Part shown: positions 1-5,473 of the stretch, one piece after another | Numbering within the stretch: the stretch's first letter is position 1 | How the letters are laid out: every line of letters begins with the position of its first letter | Assembly (NCBI GenBank): GCA_900759415.1 | Contig: CAAEVC010000031.1 | Location: 1-10,607 of the forward strand | DNA length: 10,607 bases | DNA from: an uncultured Dialister sp. | GTDB lineage: Bacteria; Bacillota; Negativicutes; Veillonellales; Dialisteraceae | Direction of reading: 5' to 3' | Notes under the pieces: generated by a model | Database searches by the model: none | Told to the model about the DNA's origin: nothing | Seen by the model: the letters and a program-made list of their open reading frames with translations, nothing else | Translations under genes and position numbers: made by a program

Positions 1-16
1 TCAAAAATCATCTCAG

Positions 17-64
17 AAAAAATAAATGCCAATGAAGCTCGATAAACACTAGCTCCATTGGCAT
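17..64 (-). terminator. Possible minus-strand intrinsic terminator
   Basis: A 9-bp perfect inverted repeat (26-34 with 56-64) continues after one mismatch with a further 4 bp (36-39 with 51-54) around an 11-nt loop. Read on the minus strand it is followed by TTATTTTTT (17-25), the form of an intrinsic terminator. It lies beyond the porin terminator and beyond a repeat array, so it may be a back-up terminator or part of an element cut by the window edge. Confidence 0.4.
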
Positions 65-92
65 AAAAAAACACACAAAATGTCCTATAACC

Positions 93-120
93 CCAACTCT
101 CTGCACTCAACTCTCAACTC
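93..120 (+). repeat. Heptamer array, copy 1 (orphan right end)
   Basis: Four heptamers in tandem: CCAACTC, TCTGCAC, TCAACTC, TCAACTC. This matches the right-end arrays at 2643-2670 and 6373-6400. No matching left-end array is visible in the 92 bases before it, so its partner may lie outside the window. It ends 11 bases before the porin terminator. Confidence 0.75.
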
Positions 121-131
121 TGTTTTTTACC

Positions 132-160
132 AAAAAAGAAGCCCTCTTTCGAGAGCTTCT
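132..160 (-). terminator. Intrinsic terminator of the porin gene
   Basis: On the minus strand GAAGCTCTC, loop GAAA, GAGGGCTTC, then TTTTTT. The 9-bp stem has one G-U pair. It lies 24 bases past the porin stop codon, as expected for a single-gene transcript. Confidence 0.88.
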
Positions 161-183
161 TTCATTTTGTCTATCAACACAAA

Positions 184-1416
184 TTAGAATTTGTAGTTGA
201 GGGAAACTGCCCAAGCATCATTCAGATCGTTGTCGTCCTGATCTTCGCCAGCGAATGCGTATTCAGCATGGAGCTGTACGTTCTTCTGAAGGGTTACGTT
301 AGCGATAGCATTCCAGAATTTCTGTTCCTTTGTACCATCGTTGTCAATCTTTTTCAGGTTATGAGCCTGGAGGCCAGTGCCACCAAAGAAGGTCTTTCCG
401 CCAACTTCGTTATAGTTAACGTTCAGATCCCAAGTACCAGCTTTCTTCCAGTCAGCTTTGCCATAGCCAATGCCTGCGTTCCAAGCGTCATCATATTTAG
501 CATCGGTGGTTGTGTTCTTTACATATTCACCGGTTACTTTGAAGTCGCCTACCGGAATGGTGAGGTCTACGCCATAGAGTTCATCCTGCATTGCAGTTTC
601 TTTGAACTTCAGGTAATCAGCACTAAGGTTTGCGAAGCCGAAGTTGTAACCTGCTTTTGCATAGAGAGCATCTTTTTCGTCAATGGTTACGTATTCATCT
701 TCATCATAAGTAGTGTTGAACTGACCATAGCCTACTTTAGCACTGAAAGCGTTCTTTGCATAGGACAATTCAGCACCGTCAAAGTTATGGGAGTCACCAT
801 AACGCCAGCCAACTTCGTTGCCGAAGTTGTTAGCATAACGGCCAAGGGTTACAGCAAAGTCACCAAACTGATGTTTAGCATTCAGTGTATCCATGTATAC
901 GCCAGAATCCTTGCTGGTGTCTTTGAAGTTCATGTTATAGGTCAGACGGCCGTTAACGGTGGTGTTTTCATTTACCTGACCTTTAACATTGATTCTCATA
1001 CGACCATCAAATGCAGATTTGCCTTTTTCAGCATCGTTATAACGCATACGAGCATCGCCGGACCAGGAGATGTTGCCAACTTTCTTTTCCAGGTTGGATA
1101 CGCGAACGCCCAGGTTAGCCAGTTCGTCAGCATATTCGCCAGCCAGTTTGTCGAGGGTTGCTCTCTGTTCAGCATTCAGCTGATCTTCACGAGCCATGAG
1201 ACGAGCGATGACCTGAGCCAGTTCGTATCTGGTCATGTTTCTTTCGCCACGGAAGGTGCCGTCCGGATAACCTTCAACAACGCCCTGATCGGAGAGATCA
1301 GCAACTGCCTGGTAAGCCCAGTCATCAGTGGATACATCGGAGAATGGATTTGCTGCGTATGCAGATACGCCAGCGGTGAGTGCAGCTACTGCTGCGATTG
1401 CGAGAATCTTTTTCAT
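184..1416 (-). CDS. SLH-domain outer-membrane porin, OmpM-like
   Basis: A 410-residue outer-membrane protein. Residues 1-21 form a signal peptide (basic MKK start, alanine-rich core, cut near AYA/AN). Residues 22-75 are one SLH domain, with FSDV near the start, DWAYQAV and the GYPDGTFRG motif, then the TRYELAQVIARL helix. Residues 76-112 look like a coiled coil, and the rest alternates aromatic and polar residues as in a beta-barrel, ending in NYKF with the terminal aromatic typical of barrel proteins. In Negativicutes this layout belongs to OmpM-type proteins, whose SLH domain binds modified peptidoglycan while the barrel sits in the outer membrane as a general diffusion pore. The start is supported by AAGGAG 9 bases upstream of ATG. 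It has its own promoter and terminator. The family call is firm; substrate specificity cannot be read from sequence. Confidence 0.94.
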   Translation of the reverse strand: MKKILAIAAVAALTAGVSAYAANPFSDVSTDDWAYQAVADLSDQGVVEGYPDGTFRGERNMTRYELAQVIARLMAREDQLNAEQRATLDKLAGEYADELANLGVRVSNLEKKVGNISWSGDARMRYNDAEKGKSAFDGRMRINVKGQVNENTTVNGRLTYNMNFKDTSKDSGVYMDTLNAKHQFGDFAVTLGRYANNFGNEVGWRYGDSHNFDGAELSYAKNAFSAKVGYGQFNTTYDEDEYVTIDEKDALYAKAGYNFGFANLSADYLKFKETAMQDELYGVDLTIPVGDFKVTGEYVKNTTTDAKYDDAWNAGIGYGKADWKKAGTWDLNVNYNEVGGKTFFGGTGLQAHNLKKIDNDGTKEQKFWNAIANVTLQKNVQLHAEYAFAGEDQDDNDLNDAWAVSLNYKF

Positions 1417-1580
1417 AATTCCTTCGCTCCTTTTAAAAAATAAAAGAAATTTCGCCCTCTATTTTTTCTATAAGGAGTTCAGTTTCAAAGCGCTTGCTCG
1501 AGTGACCGTGTTTCCTCTGCCTGCTTCTCTACTTACTGTCCCCGGCTACTGTCCTGAGGTAAGGACTTTCGCCTAGGTAA
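1417..1580 (-). other. Long 5' leader of the porin gene
   Basis: About 160 bases between the predicted transcription start and the porin ATG hold no gene. The upstream half is richer in G and C than its surroundings and has two near-identical direct copies, AGGTAAGGACT (1557-1567) and AGGTAAAGACT (1574-1584, plus-strand reading). I recognise no riboswitch class. A long structured leader would suit post-transcriptional control of an abundant envelope protein, but that is inference. Confidence 0.4.
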
Positions 1581-1609
1581 AGACTACCACAAAAGGACGA
1601 TAAAATCAA
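1581..1609 (-). promoter_or_regulatory. Candidate housekeeping promoter for the porin
   Basis: On the minus strand TTGATT (1604-1609), a 17-base spacer, then TAGTCT (1581-1586). The predicted start near 1574 gives the long leader. Both boxes are imperfect; the spacing is ideal. The rest of the gap to 1753 shows no gene or strong structure. Confidence 0.45.
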
Positions 1610-1753
1610 GTTTTCCCCCATCTATGCCCTGCTTGTTCCATCGTTATTCCTCTTTTTTCTGCATATTACGCTTTTTCTCATAATGCTGAAAACGCCCAGT
1701 CCGTGGGCTTTCCCGGGTGATATGTCTCAATAAATCGCTATCTTTCCATGAGC

Positions 1754-1782
1754 TTGTGAAAATTATTGACTCTGAGTATAAA
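1754..1782 (+). promoter_or_regulatory. Candidate promoter reading into repeat element 1
   Basis: TTGTGA (1754-1759), 17 bases, then TATAAA (1777-1782). The predicted transcript would begin at about 1789, exactly where the long hairpin at 1789-1830 begins, and run through the element toward the four-helix-bundle gene. Confidence 0.4.
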
Positions 1783-1788
1783 TTTATT

Positions 1789-1830
1789 CTATAGCTATGG
1801 CGGCAGCTATGGCTGTCGCCATGGCTATAG
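1789..1830. repeat. 18-bp stem hairpin at the left edge of element 1
   Basis: Arms 1789-1806 and 1813-1830 match over 18 bases with two mismatches that become G-U or A-C in RNA, around the 6-base loop CTATGG. The loop and arms share the core CTATGGC, so the sequence also reads as short direct copies. The right arm shares its last base with the first heptamer unit of element 1. Confidence 0.8.
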
Positions 1831-1872
1831 AGCCCCGAGTTGAGTGCAGAGAGTTGAGAGGTGGTTGTAAAA
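1830..1872 (-). repeat. Heptamer array, copy 2 (left end of element 1)
   Basis: On the plus strand GAGCCCC, GAGTTGA, GTGCAGA, GAGTTGA (1830-1857), then GAGGTGGTTGTAAA, which is also found after the left array of element 2 (5251-5264). It is the inverse of the right-end arrays and so forms a terminal inverted repeat with 2643-2670. Confidence 0.78.
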
Positions 1873-2040
1873 TATTCATAATTTTTATTTTTTTAGCCGT
1901 ACGGATATTGGGAAGGAGACCGCTAGTGCAAACATCGTTACAAACTGAACCCATAAAAATAGAGTTGAGTGAAGGTAAAAACGTCAAATTTTTATTTATA
2001 AAGAAATAGGGATTGAGGGAATTATCCCGGGAAACGAGTC

Positions 2041-2180
2041 TGTACTTTAATCATCAGAGAGAAGATAAGAGGTCCCTGAAGCGAGAAGCATTGTACTTTA
2101 AATAATGGTGAGGAGAATCGTAGTATGTTAAACTGAAATAAAAGGATTCATAAACAACATCTGGTAGATTATCTTCTCTC
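2041..2180 (+). other. Structured leader before the four-helix-bundle gene
   Basis: A perfect 12-bp inverted repeat, GAGAGAAGATAA at 2057-2068 and its complement at 2169-2180, brackets about 100 bases. Within it TGTACTTTAA occurs twice (2041-2050 and 2092-2101). The intervening-sequence family is known from inserts in 23S rRNA that fold around their gene, but this one is not in an rRNA. I see no gene in 1870-2218. Confidence 0.5.
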
Positions 2181-2232
2181 GGTGGGGGCAAAGCTCAAAT
2201 CGTAGCTTTATATTTTTCAAGGAGGTATACCC

Positions 2233-2547
2233 ATGACTAGTTATAAGGATCTTATCGTTTGGCAGAAATCAAGAATACTGGTTCGCAAGATTTACCTCTT
2301 AACACTAAAACTTCCTAAGGAGGAAATATTTGGTATAACCAACCAGATTCGTCGTGCAGTCATTTCCATTCCATCCAATATAGCGGAAGGATATGATCGT
2401 GGGTCAAATAAAGAATTTGTCCGTTTCTTAAAAATTGCAGATGACATCCAGGAAGTCCTCGCTCTGCATGATGAAATTATCAGAATGCTGGGAACTCTGA
2501 TCATAAAAACTGAGCAGAGGCTCAACCTTGCCAAAGATTGCGATTAA
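2233..2547 (+). CDS. Four-helix-bundle protein, 23S rRNA intervening-sequence (S23) family, probably shortened
   Basis: A 104-residue protein recognised by the family signature: YKDLIVWQKS at the start, then PKEEIFG.T.QIRRA, then SIPSNIAEGYDRGSNKEF and FLKIA. These proteins fold as small helical bundles. They are found in 23S rRNA intervening sequences of Leptospira and others, as stand-alone intergenic genes, and as relatives of the Avd accessory protein of diversity-generating retroelements; their biochemical role is mostly unknown. The start is fixed by AAGGAGG seven bases before ATG. Two oddities: the usual GS..ELETQ segment after FLKIA is replaced by DDIQEVLALH, and the protein stops after LAKDCD, about where a fourth helix would begin, so it is probably truncated. 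It is the only gene inside element 1. Confidence 0.85.
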   Translation: MTSYKDLIVWQKSRILVRKIYLLTLKLPKEEIFGITNQIRRAVISIPSNIAEGYDRGSNKEFVRFLKIADDIQEVLALHDEIIRMLGTLIIKTEQRLNLAKDCD

Positions 2548-2619
2548 CTTTATAAATATCATAGACGCATCTTTCGTAGAGATACCATATACATCGTTAA
2601 CAGAAAAAGCTTTATAATC

Positions 2620-2720
2620 GTCGGCAAGGCCGACACCTTCTCGGGGCTCTCTGCGCTCAACTCTCAACTCTTCTGCCCTTATGGGCAGTAATTCAACAGC
2701 GCTGTTAGTGAAACTCATCC
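2620..2720 (+). repeat. Right end of element 1 with heptamer array, copy 3
   Basis: It starts with the hairpin GTCGGC-AAG-GCCGAC (2620-2634), then a heptamer array at 2643-2670 (GGGGCTC, TCTGCGC, TCAACTC, TCAACTC), then the hairpin CTGCCC-TTAT-GGGCAG (2673-2688), and ends with a stretch shared with element 2. The next base begins the terminator at 2721. Confidence 0.8.
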
Positions 2721-2757
2721 AAAGCAAAAAAGCCCCGCAATGGGGCTTTTTTGCTTT
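2721..2757 (-). terminator. Strong intrinsic terminator, usable from both strands
   Basis: Perfect 16-bp stem (2721-2736 with 2742-2757), loop GCAAT, containing AGCCCC/GGGGCT flanked by A6 and T6. It ends the minus-strand sigma/DUF2922/DUF1659 cluster and would also stop a plus-strand transcript leaving element 1. Confidence 0.93.
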
Positions 2758-2790
2758 TCCCTAAGTTTTCCTCAACTCTTCAGGAGTTCC

Positions 2791-3018
2791 TCATTCTCCT
2801 TCAGCGAGGTCGCTGATTTCTACTCTTCTTACTCCTTCGAGGGGGAGGGAGGAGAGGGTGGCGACTGCGTTTCCTGCTTCAAGGAGCTGCTGGTCGGTAC
2901 TGTCGAGTTTGATGTTTCCGAGAGACATGGTTTTGATGGCTTTTTTGCCGGAGGCGGTGAGTCCGTTTTCAAAACGGATCTGAAGTTTTACGTCGTTGAT
3001 TTCTTTTTTTACTGCCAT
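2791..3018 (-). CDS. DUF1659 family small protein
   Basis: A 75-residue soluble protein (MAVKKEINDVKLQIRFENG...) recognised as DUF1659 by its short length, the QIRFENGLTASGKKAIKTMSL section and the ending with a beta-strand such as VRRVEISDL. No function is established. In Firmicutes DUF1659 and DUF2922 proteins commonly occur side by side, often near a small sigma factor and phage-like holin and wall-hydrolase genes, as here. AAAGGA about 11 bases upstream supports the start. It is the last gene of its cluster, 30 bases after the DUF2922 stop codon, and ends 33 bases before the strong terminator, so it is probably co-transcribed with DUF2922. There is no signal peptide or membrane segment. 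Confidence 0.85.
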   Translation of the reverse strand: MAVKKEINDVKLQIRFENGLTASGKKAIKTMSLGNIKLDSTDQQLLEAGNAVATLSSLPLEGVRRVEISDLAEGE

Positions 3019-3048
3019 AATGGTTCATTCCTTTCTAAATGACATGGA

Positions 3049-3255
3049 TTATTCCAGAATTTCGGTGGTGGTGGTGACGATGTTCGCGTTTTCGAGGGCG
3101 GAGATGTCGGCACCGGCACTGGTGATGAGGATGGGGATGAGCTTTTCAGCGGCTCCTTTGGCCTCTTCGAGGGTGATTTCTTCTTTTGGGTTGGCGATGG
3201 AGATGTTCATCTTGCCATTGCCATTGGTTTTGAATACGAGTACTAAGGTTTTCAT
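3049..3255 (-). CDS. DUF2922 family small protein
   Basis: A 68-residue soluble protein starting MKTLVLVFKTNGNGKMNISI and continuing with ANPKEEITLEEAKGAAEKLI, the standard pattern of DUF2922: a beta hairpin, a helix beginning at the T.EEA motif, and closing strands. Function is unknown. The reading frame is open further upstream, but GAAAGGAAG ends six bases before the ATG at 3255, and the family normally begins MKTL, so this start is preferred over ATG 3261 and over the longer 93-residue frame. It lies 112 bases after the sigma-like gene and 30 bases before DUF1659. The upstream gap contains a possible weak terminator and a motif also found before the holin gene, which suggests separate control from the sigma gene. 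Confidence 0.86.
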   Translation of the reverse strand: MKTLVLVFKTNGNGKMNISIANPKEEITLEEAKGAAEKLIPILITSAGADISALENANIVTTTTEILE

Positions 3256-3309
3256 TTGCATCTTCCTTTCTTTATATACAGAGAGTCTTTGTTTACCCGG
3301 GTGATTTTG

Positions 3310-3339
3310 CTCTCTATTAATATAGTGCAAGAAAACATA
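3310..3339 (-). promoter_or_regulatory. Candidate alternative-sigma promoter before DUF2922
   Basis: On the minus strand TATGTTTT (3332-3339), seven bases, then TATATTAATAGAGAG (3310-3324). The same arrangement with the same spacing stands before the holin gene at 4060-4089. There is no good housekeeping -35 box at 17 bases from the TATATT. Two A+T-rich sites are weak evidence on their own. Confidence 0.35.
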
Positions 3340-3364
3340 CGTTCGTCCACGGTTTTAAAAAAAT

Positions 3365-3385
3365 ATTTCAGAAAATTTCTGAAAT
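3365..3385 (-). terminator. Possible weak terminator or attenuator after the sigma gene
   Basis: Two perfect 10-base inverse copies around one central base (ATTTCAGAAA and its complement) overlap the last codons of the sigma-like gene. On the minus strand they are followed by ATTTTTTT. The stem is A+T-rich, so termination would be partial at best. Confidence 0.4.
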
Positions 3386-3919
3386 TCCATAGGCTTTTAG
3401 TTTTTTGAAGAGTCTATTCCGCCTTTTGTAGTAGGTGGAGTGCGGAAGGTGGAGGAGGTTTTCCATTTCTCTTCCTCCTTTTCCTCTCAGGGTGCCGTGA
3501 AGTATGAGCTGTTCTTCGTCGGTCAGATGAATGGGTGCGAGGAAACGGGCCAGTTTTTCGGAAAATGGCCTCCCTTCATAGTCGTCTTCTTTTCCCATGT
3601 CCATGAGGGGATCTAAGGAGAAGATTTCCCGGTCGTCCCGTTTTTTGCATTCCCGGATGATACACCATTTTTTCCATTTCAGTTTCTTCCTGATGAAGCA
3701 GCCGAAATAGATGCCTTTTTCTTCCCTGAATTCCTGGAGCCCTTCGAGGAGAGAGAGGCGAAGTTCCTGCCAGAGGTCTTCTGTGTCTATCCTTGTCTCT
3801 CCAAAGGCGATGTTTCTTACAAGCGGTTCATATTTTGCCACGATTTTTTCTGTGGCGCTCCTGTCCCCCGCCTTCGCTGCTCTAATAAGGCGGAGTTCTT
3901 TTTCGTATGCATTATCCAT
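3368..3919 (-). CDS. Small sigma-70 family RNA polymerase sigma factor
   Basis: A 183-residue protein with the two-domain layout of small sigma factors. Residues 10-87 resemble region 2: an AKAGDRSATEKIVAKYEPLV helix, then DTEDLWQELRLSLLEGLQEF, comparable to the D.eDl.QE motif that binds RNA polymerase, then a basic stretch RKKLKWKKW. After an acidic linker (95-128), residues 132-178 form a helix-turn-helix of region 4 type (LTDEEQLILHG...MENLLHLPHSTYYKRRNRLFKKLKA). Size and context recall the TcdR/UviA group of clostridia, which control toxin or bacteriocin genes and neighbour holins. AAAGGA about seven bases before ATG supports the start. The gene has its own housekeeping-type promoter and stands divergent to the holin gene. 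Its targets are inferred, not shown. Confidence 0.82.
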   Translation of the reverse strand: MDNAYEKELRLIRAAKAGDRSATEKIVAKYEPLVRNIAFGETRIDTEDLWQELRLSLLEGLQEFREEKGIYFGCFIRKKLKWKKWCIIRECKKRDDREIFSLDPLMDMGKEDDYEGRPFSEKLARFLAPIHLTDEEQLILHGTLRGKGGREMENLLHLPHSTYYKRRNRLFKKLKAYGISEIF

Positions 3920-3959
3920 AGTTTTCCTTTCTCTGCTTTCGAACTGCCGCGGTGTCTAT

Positions 3960-3988
3960 AGCATATCCCATTTGTTAACAGAACACAA
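3960..3988 (-). promoter_or_regulatory. Candidate housekeeping promoter of the sigma-like gene
   Basis: On the minus strand TTGTGT (3983-3988), 17 bases, TATGCT (3960-3965). The transcript would start near 3953, giving a leader of about 34 bases. It does not resemble the shared motif at 3310-3339 and 4060-4089, so the sigma gene does not look autoregulated through that motif. Confidence 0.5.
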
Positions 3989-4059
3989 GTTCTATATTTC
4001 ATCAAAAATTCTTTCTCTTTCCATAGAAAATACCAATATAGCAAAAGGGAAACTCTCCT

Positions 4060-4089
4060 TCTGTTATTAGTACTTATATATATAGAGGG
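4060..4089 (+). promoter_or_regulatory. Candidate alternative-sigma promoter of the holin-lysozyme operon
   Basis: TCTGTTAT (4060-4067), seven bases, then TATATATATAGAGGG (4075-4089), aligned without gaps to the site before DUF2922 (18 of 23 motif bases). It ends 16 bases before the holin ATG. An ordinary housekeeping promoter using the TATATA run cannot be excluded. Confidence 0.38.
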
Positions 4090-4105
4090 TAGAAAGGAGA
4101 ATCCT

Positions 4106-4597
4106 ATGAATGAACTCACAGAAAGCATTAAAGAACTTTTCCATCAGTTTTTCCTCAAACTCACCGGGAGTATCCTCTTCATGGCCCTCGTGCAGCATGC
4201 ACTCATGTTTCTCTGTTTTTCCGCTCTGGTGGCTTTTGATCTCATTTCCCGCTGGCTGGCTATCAGTGCGGGGATGCTTCGGCGGAAAGGGCATAGAAAC
4301 CCCTCTCTTCTTTCCATGATCCTCAGTCTCCCTGAGGCGCGAAGGAAGGGACTTATCCGGAGCGGGAAGATGAAGGAAGAAGGGCTGTCGAAGCTCATCC
4401 TCTACAGTCTTTCGGTACTCATCGCAAGCTCTACCGATTTCCTCCTCGTTTCCTCCGGCCAGAGTGGCGGGATGACGGCTCTCGTGGTGAGCTATCTCAC
4501 GTCTACGGAAGCTCTCTCCATTGTGGAAAATCTTTCAGAAGCCGGGCTTCCTTCTATGATTTCCTTATTGCAGAAAATGAAAGGATTAAAAAAATGA
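4106..4597 (+). CDS. Phage-type holin family protein (TcdE-like class)
   Basis: A 163-residue inner-membrane protein. Residues 20-54 form one long or two short hydrophobic segments with the conserved acidic residue in LVAFDLISRW, residues 57-92 are a basic loop (RRKGHR, EARRKG), residues 94-117 give another hydrophobic segment, and 122-133 a last weaker one. The ending TSTEALSIVENLSEAGLPS matches the closing motif of the Phage_holin_4 family, which includes TcdE of C. difficile. Such proteins form membrane lesions that release a wall hydrolase or, in TcdE, help toxin exit. AAGGAG seven bases before ATG sets the start. Its stop overlaps the lysozyme start by four bases, typical of translational coupling. 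No other phage genes are nearby. Confidence 0.85.
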   Translation: MNELTESIKELFHQFFLKLTGSILFMALVQHALMFLCFSALVAFDLISRWLAISAGMLRRKGHRNPSLLSMILSLPEARRKGLIRSGKMKEEGLSKLILYSLSVLIASSTDFLLVSSGQSGGMTALVVSYLTSTEALSIVENLSEAGLPSMISLLQKMKGLKK

Positions 4598-5178
4598 TAA
4601 AAGGTATAGATATTTCTGAACATAACGGCATCATCAATTTCCGCCGCCTCCCAAAAGACATTTCCTTCGTCATCATCCGTCTGGGCTGGGGAAACGGGCA
4701 TATCGACGGAAGATTTTATGAAAATGTAAATGAAGCGCTGGACGCAGGTCTGGACATTGGTGCCTATTTCTACTCCTACGCTCTTACAAGGGAAAGAGCG
4801 AGAGAAGAGGCGGCTTTCACCGCCGCCCTCCTCCAGGACTCAGGACTCACGCCAGAGCGCCTCAAGCGGGGGCTCTGGCTCGATATGGAAGACGCTGACC
4901 ATTACAAAAGAAATCACGGCGCAGCGCCTTCCGATATCCGCAGGATCACAAAGGAGTATATCGATGAAATGATCATCCAGCGCTTCCCCGCCGGTCTCTA
5001 CGCCAGCCTCTCCTGGCTGGAAACCATCCTCCGCCCCGCTCCCGAATGCCCGGTCTGGTGCGCCCAATGGGGAGAAAAATGCGACTACCCGGATGCCACT
5101 ATGTGGCAGTATACCGATAGATATGATATAGGGAAAATGGTGGACGGGGATGTATGGATGGGACCACATATTGGATAA
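4594..5178 (+). CDS. GH25 family lysozyme (endolysin)
   Basis: A 194-residue glycoside hydrolase family 25 domain and nothing else. It would cut the N-acetylmuramic acid to N-acetylglucosamine bond of peptidoglycan. Visible family motifs are GIDISEHNG (catalytic-site Asp6), GAYFYSYA (56-63), LWLDMED with the acidic pair Asp97 and Glu99, GLYASLSWL (134-142), WCAQWG (155-160) and MWQYTD (170-175). There is no signal peptide and no separate wall-binding domain, so export would depend on the upstream holin, as for phage endolysins. ATGA overlaps the holin stop, and AAAGGA lies eight bases before the start. The last bases of the gene, including the stop codon, fall inside sequence shared with repeat element 1, so element 2 appears to start at or in the end of this gene. 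Confidence 0.93.
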   Translation: MIKGIDISEHNGIINFRRLPKDISFVIIRLGWGNGHIDGRFYENVNEALDAGLDIGAYFYSYALTRERAREEAAFTAALLQDSGLTPERLKRGLWLDMEDADHYKRNHGAAPSDIRRITKEYIDEMIIQRFPAGLYASLSWLETILRPAPECPVWCAQWGEKCDYPDATMWQYTDRYDIGKMVDGDVWMGPHIG

Positions 5179-5264
5179 TTCTCACTAGCGGCTCGTACCA
5201 CTTGCTGCCCATAAGGGCGGAAGAGCCCCGAGTTGAGCGCAGAGAGCCCCGAGGTGGTTGTAAA
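5173..5264 (-). repeat. Left end of element 2 with heptamer array, copy 4
   Basis: The stretch 5173-5222 is the inverse of 2671-2720 (36 of 50 bases, no gaps) and includes the hairpin CTGCCC-ATAA-GGGCGG (5205-5220). The array follows: GAGCCCC, GAGTTGA, GCGCAGA, GAGCCCC (5223-5250), then GAGGTGGTTGTAAA shared with element 1. Compared with copy 2, the fourth unit is GAGCCCC in place of GAGTTGA. No T-run terminator for the lysozyme operon is seen before it. Confidence 0.8.
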
Positions 5265-5296
5265 GACTTTATAGTTTGTAATTATGAAGCCAATAC

Positions 5297-5339
5297 GATC
5301 AACGGCGCGATACCATCAGTGCATACATGTGCGGTTTTC
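5297..5339 (+). repeat. Module A, first copy
   Basis: The sequence begins GATCAACGGCGCGATACC, continues with AGTGC and ACATGTGCGGTTTTC, and matches 6150-6192 closely. Inverse copies lie at about 5614-5657 and, more diverged, 10431-10467. Confidence 0.75.
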
Positions 5340-5370
5340 TCCTTCAGTCGACATGCTCCGCACGTCGCCA

Positions 5371-5460
5371 GCTCCCCCGGGCGAAAGCTTCGCTTCCTGG
5401 GGGAGCCCACACTAAAGTGTCGGCTCTGCCGACGAATATATAAAATTTCGGCGAAGCCGA
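5371..5460. repeat. GC-rich hairpin block of element 2
   Basis: Three stem-loops in a row. GCTCCCCC (5371-5378) pairs with GGGGGAGC (5399-5406) around a near-palindrome GCGAAAGCTTCGC. GTCGGC-TCT-GCCGAC lies at 5419-5433 and TCGGC-GAA-GCCGA at 5448-5460, separated by a TATATA-like spacer. The whole block recurs in inverse orientation at 10341-10426. Confidence 0.78.
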
Positions 5461-5473
5461 TATCCACAATGTG

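Larger units (their letters stand above)
1830..2720. mobile_element. Repeat element 1, carries a four-helix-bundle gene
   Basis: About 0.9 kb bounded by a minus-strand heptamer array at 1830-1857 and a plus-strand array at 2643-2670. The right side extends to 2720 because 2671-2720 is homologous, without gaps (36 of 50 bases), to the reverse complement of 5173-5222 at the left end of element 2. The interior holds a structured leader and one plus-strand gene. It is more A+T-rich than the neighbouring genes. No transposase is encoded. Mobility is inferred from the dispersed, inverted-repeat-bounded structure, not shown. Confidence 0.6.

Noticed and set aside
93..120. CRISPR-like array
   Set aside because: The 7-base units are directly adjacent with no spacers and no cas genes are nearby.
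268..1443. A 391-codon open frame opposite the porin
   Set aside because: Antisense to a strong SLH-porin call, with no start signal; produced by the codon use of the porin.
1417..1620. Known riboswitch, RNase P RNA, 6S RNA or tmRNA in the porin leader
   Set aside because: I looked for hallmark sequences of these RNAs on both strands and found none.
1797..2009. Small open frames in the left part of element 1
   Set aside because: They begin inside the hairpin and read through the heptamer array on both strands; no ribosome binding site or family resemblance.
2010..2720. An rRNA fragment around the intervening-sequence protein gene
   Set aside because: I recognise no 23S-like sequence on either side; the flanks are repeat-element ends.
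4106..5178. A prophage remnant
   Set aside because: Only holin and endolysin are present; no integrase, capsid, tail or terminase gene is visible, and the neighbouring sigma/DUF pair fits a chromosomal locus better. It cannot be excluded from this window alone.
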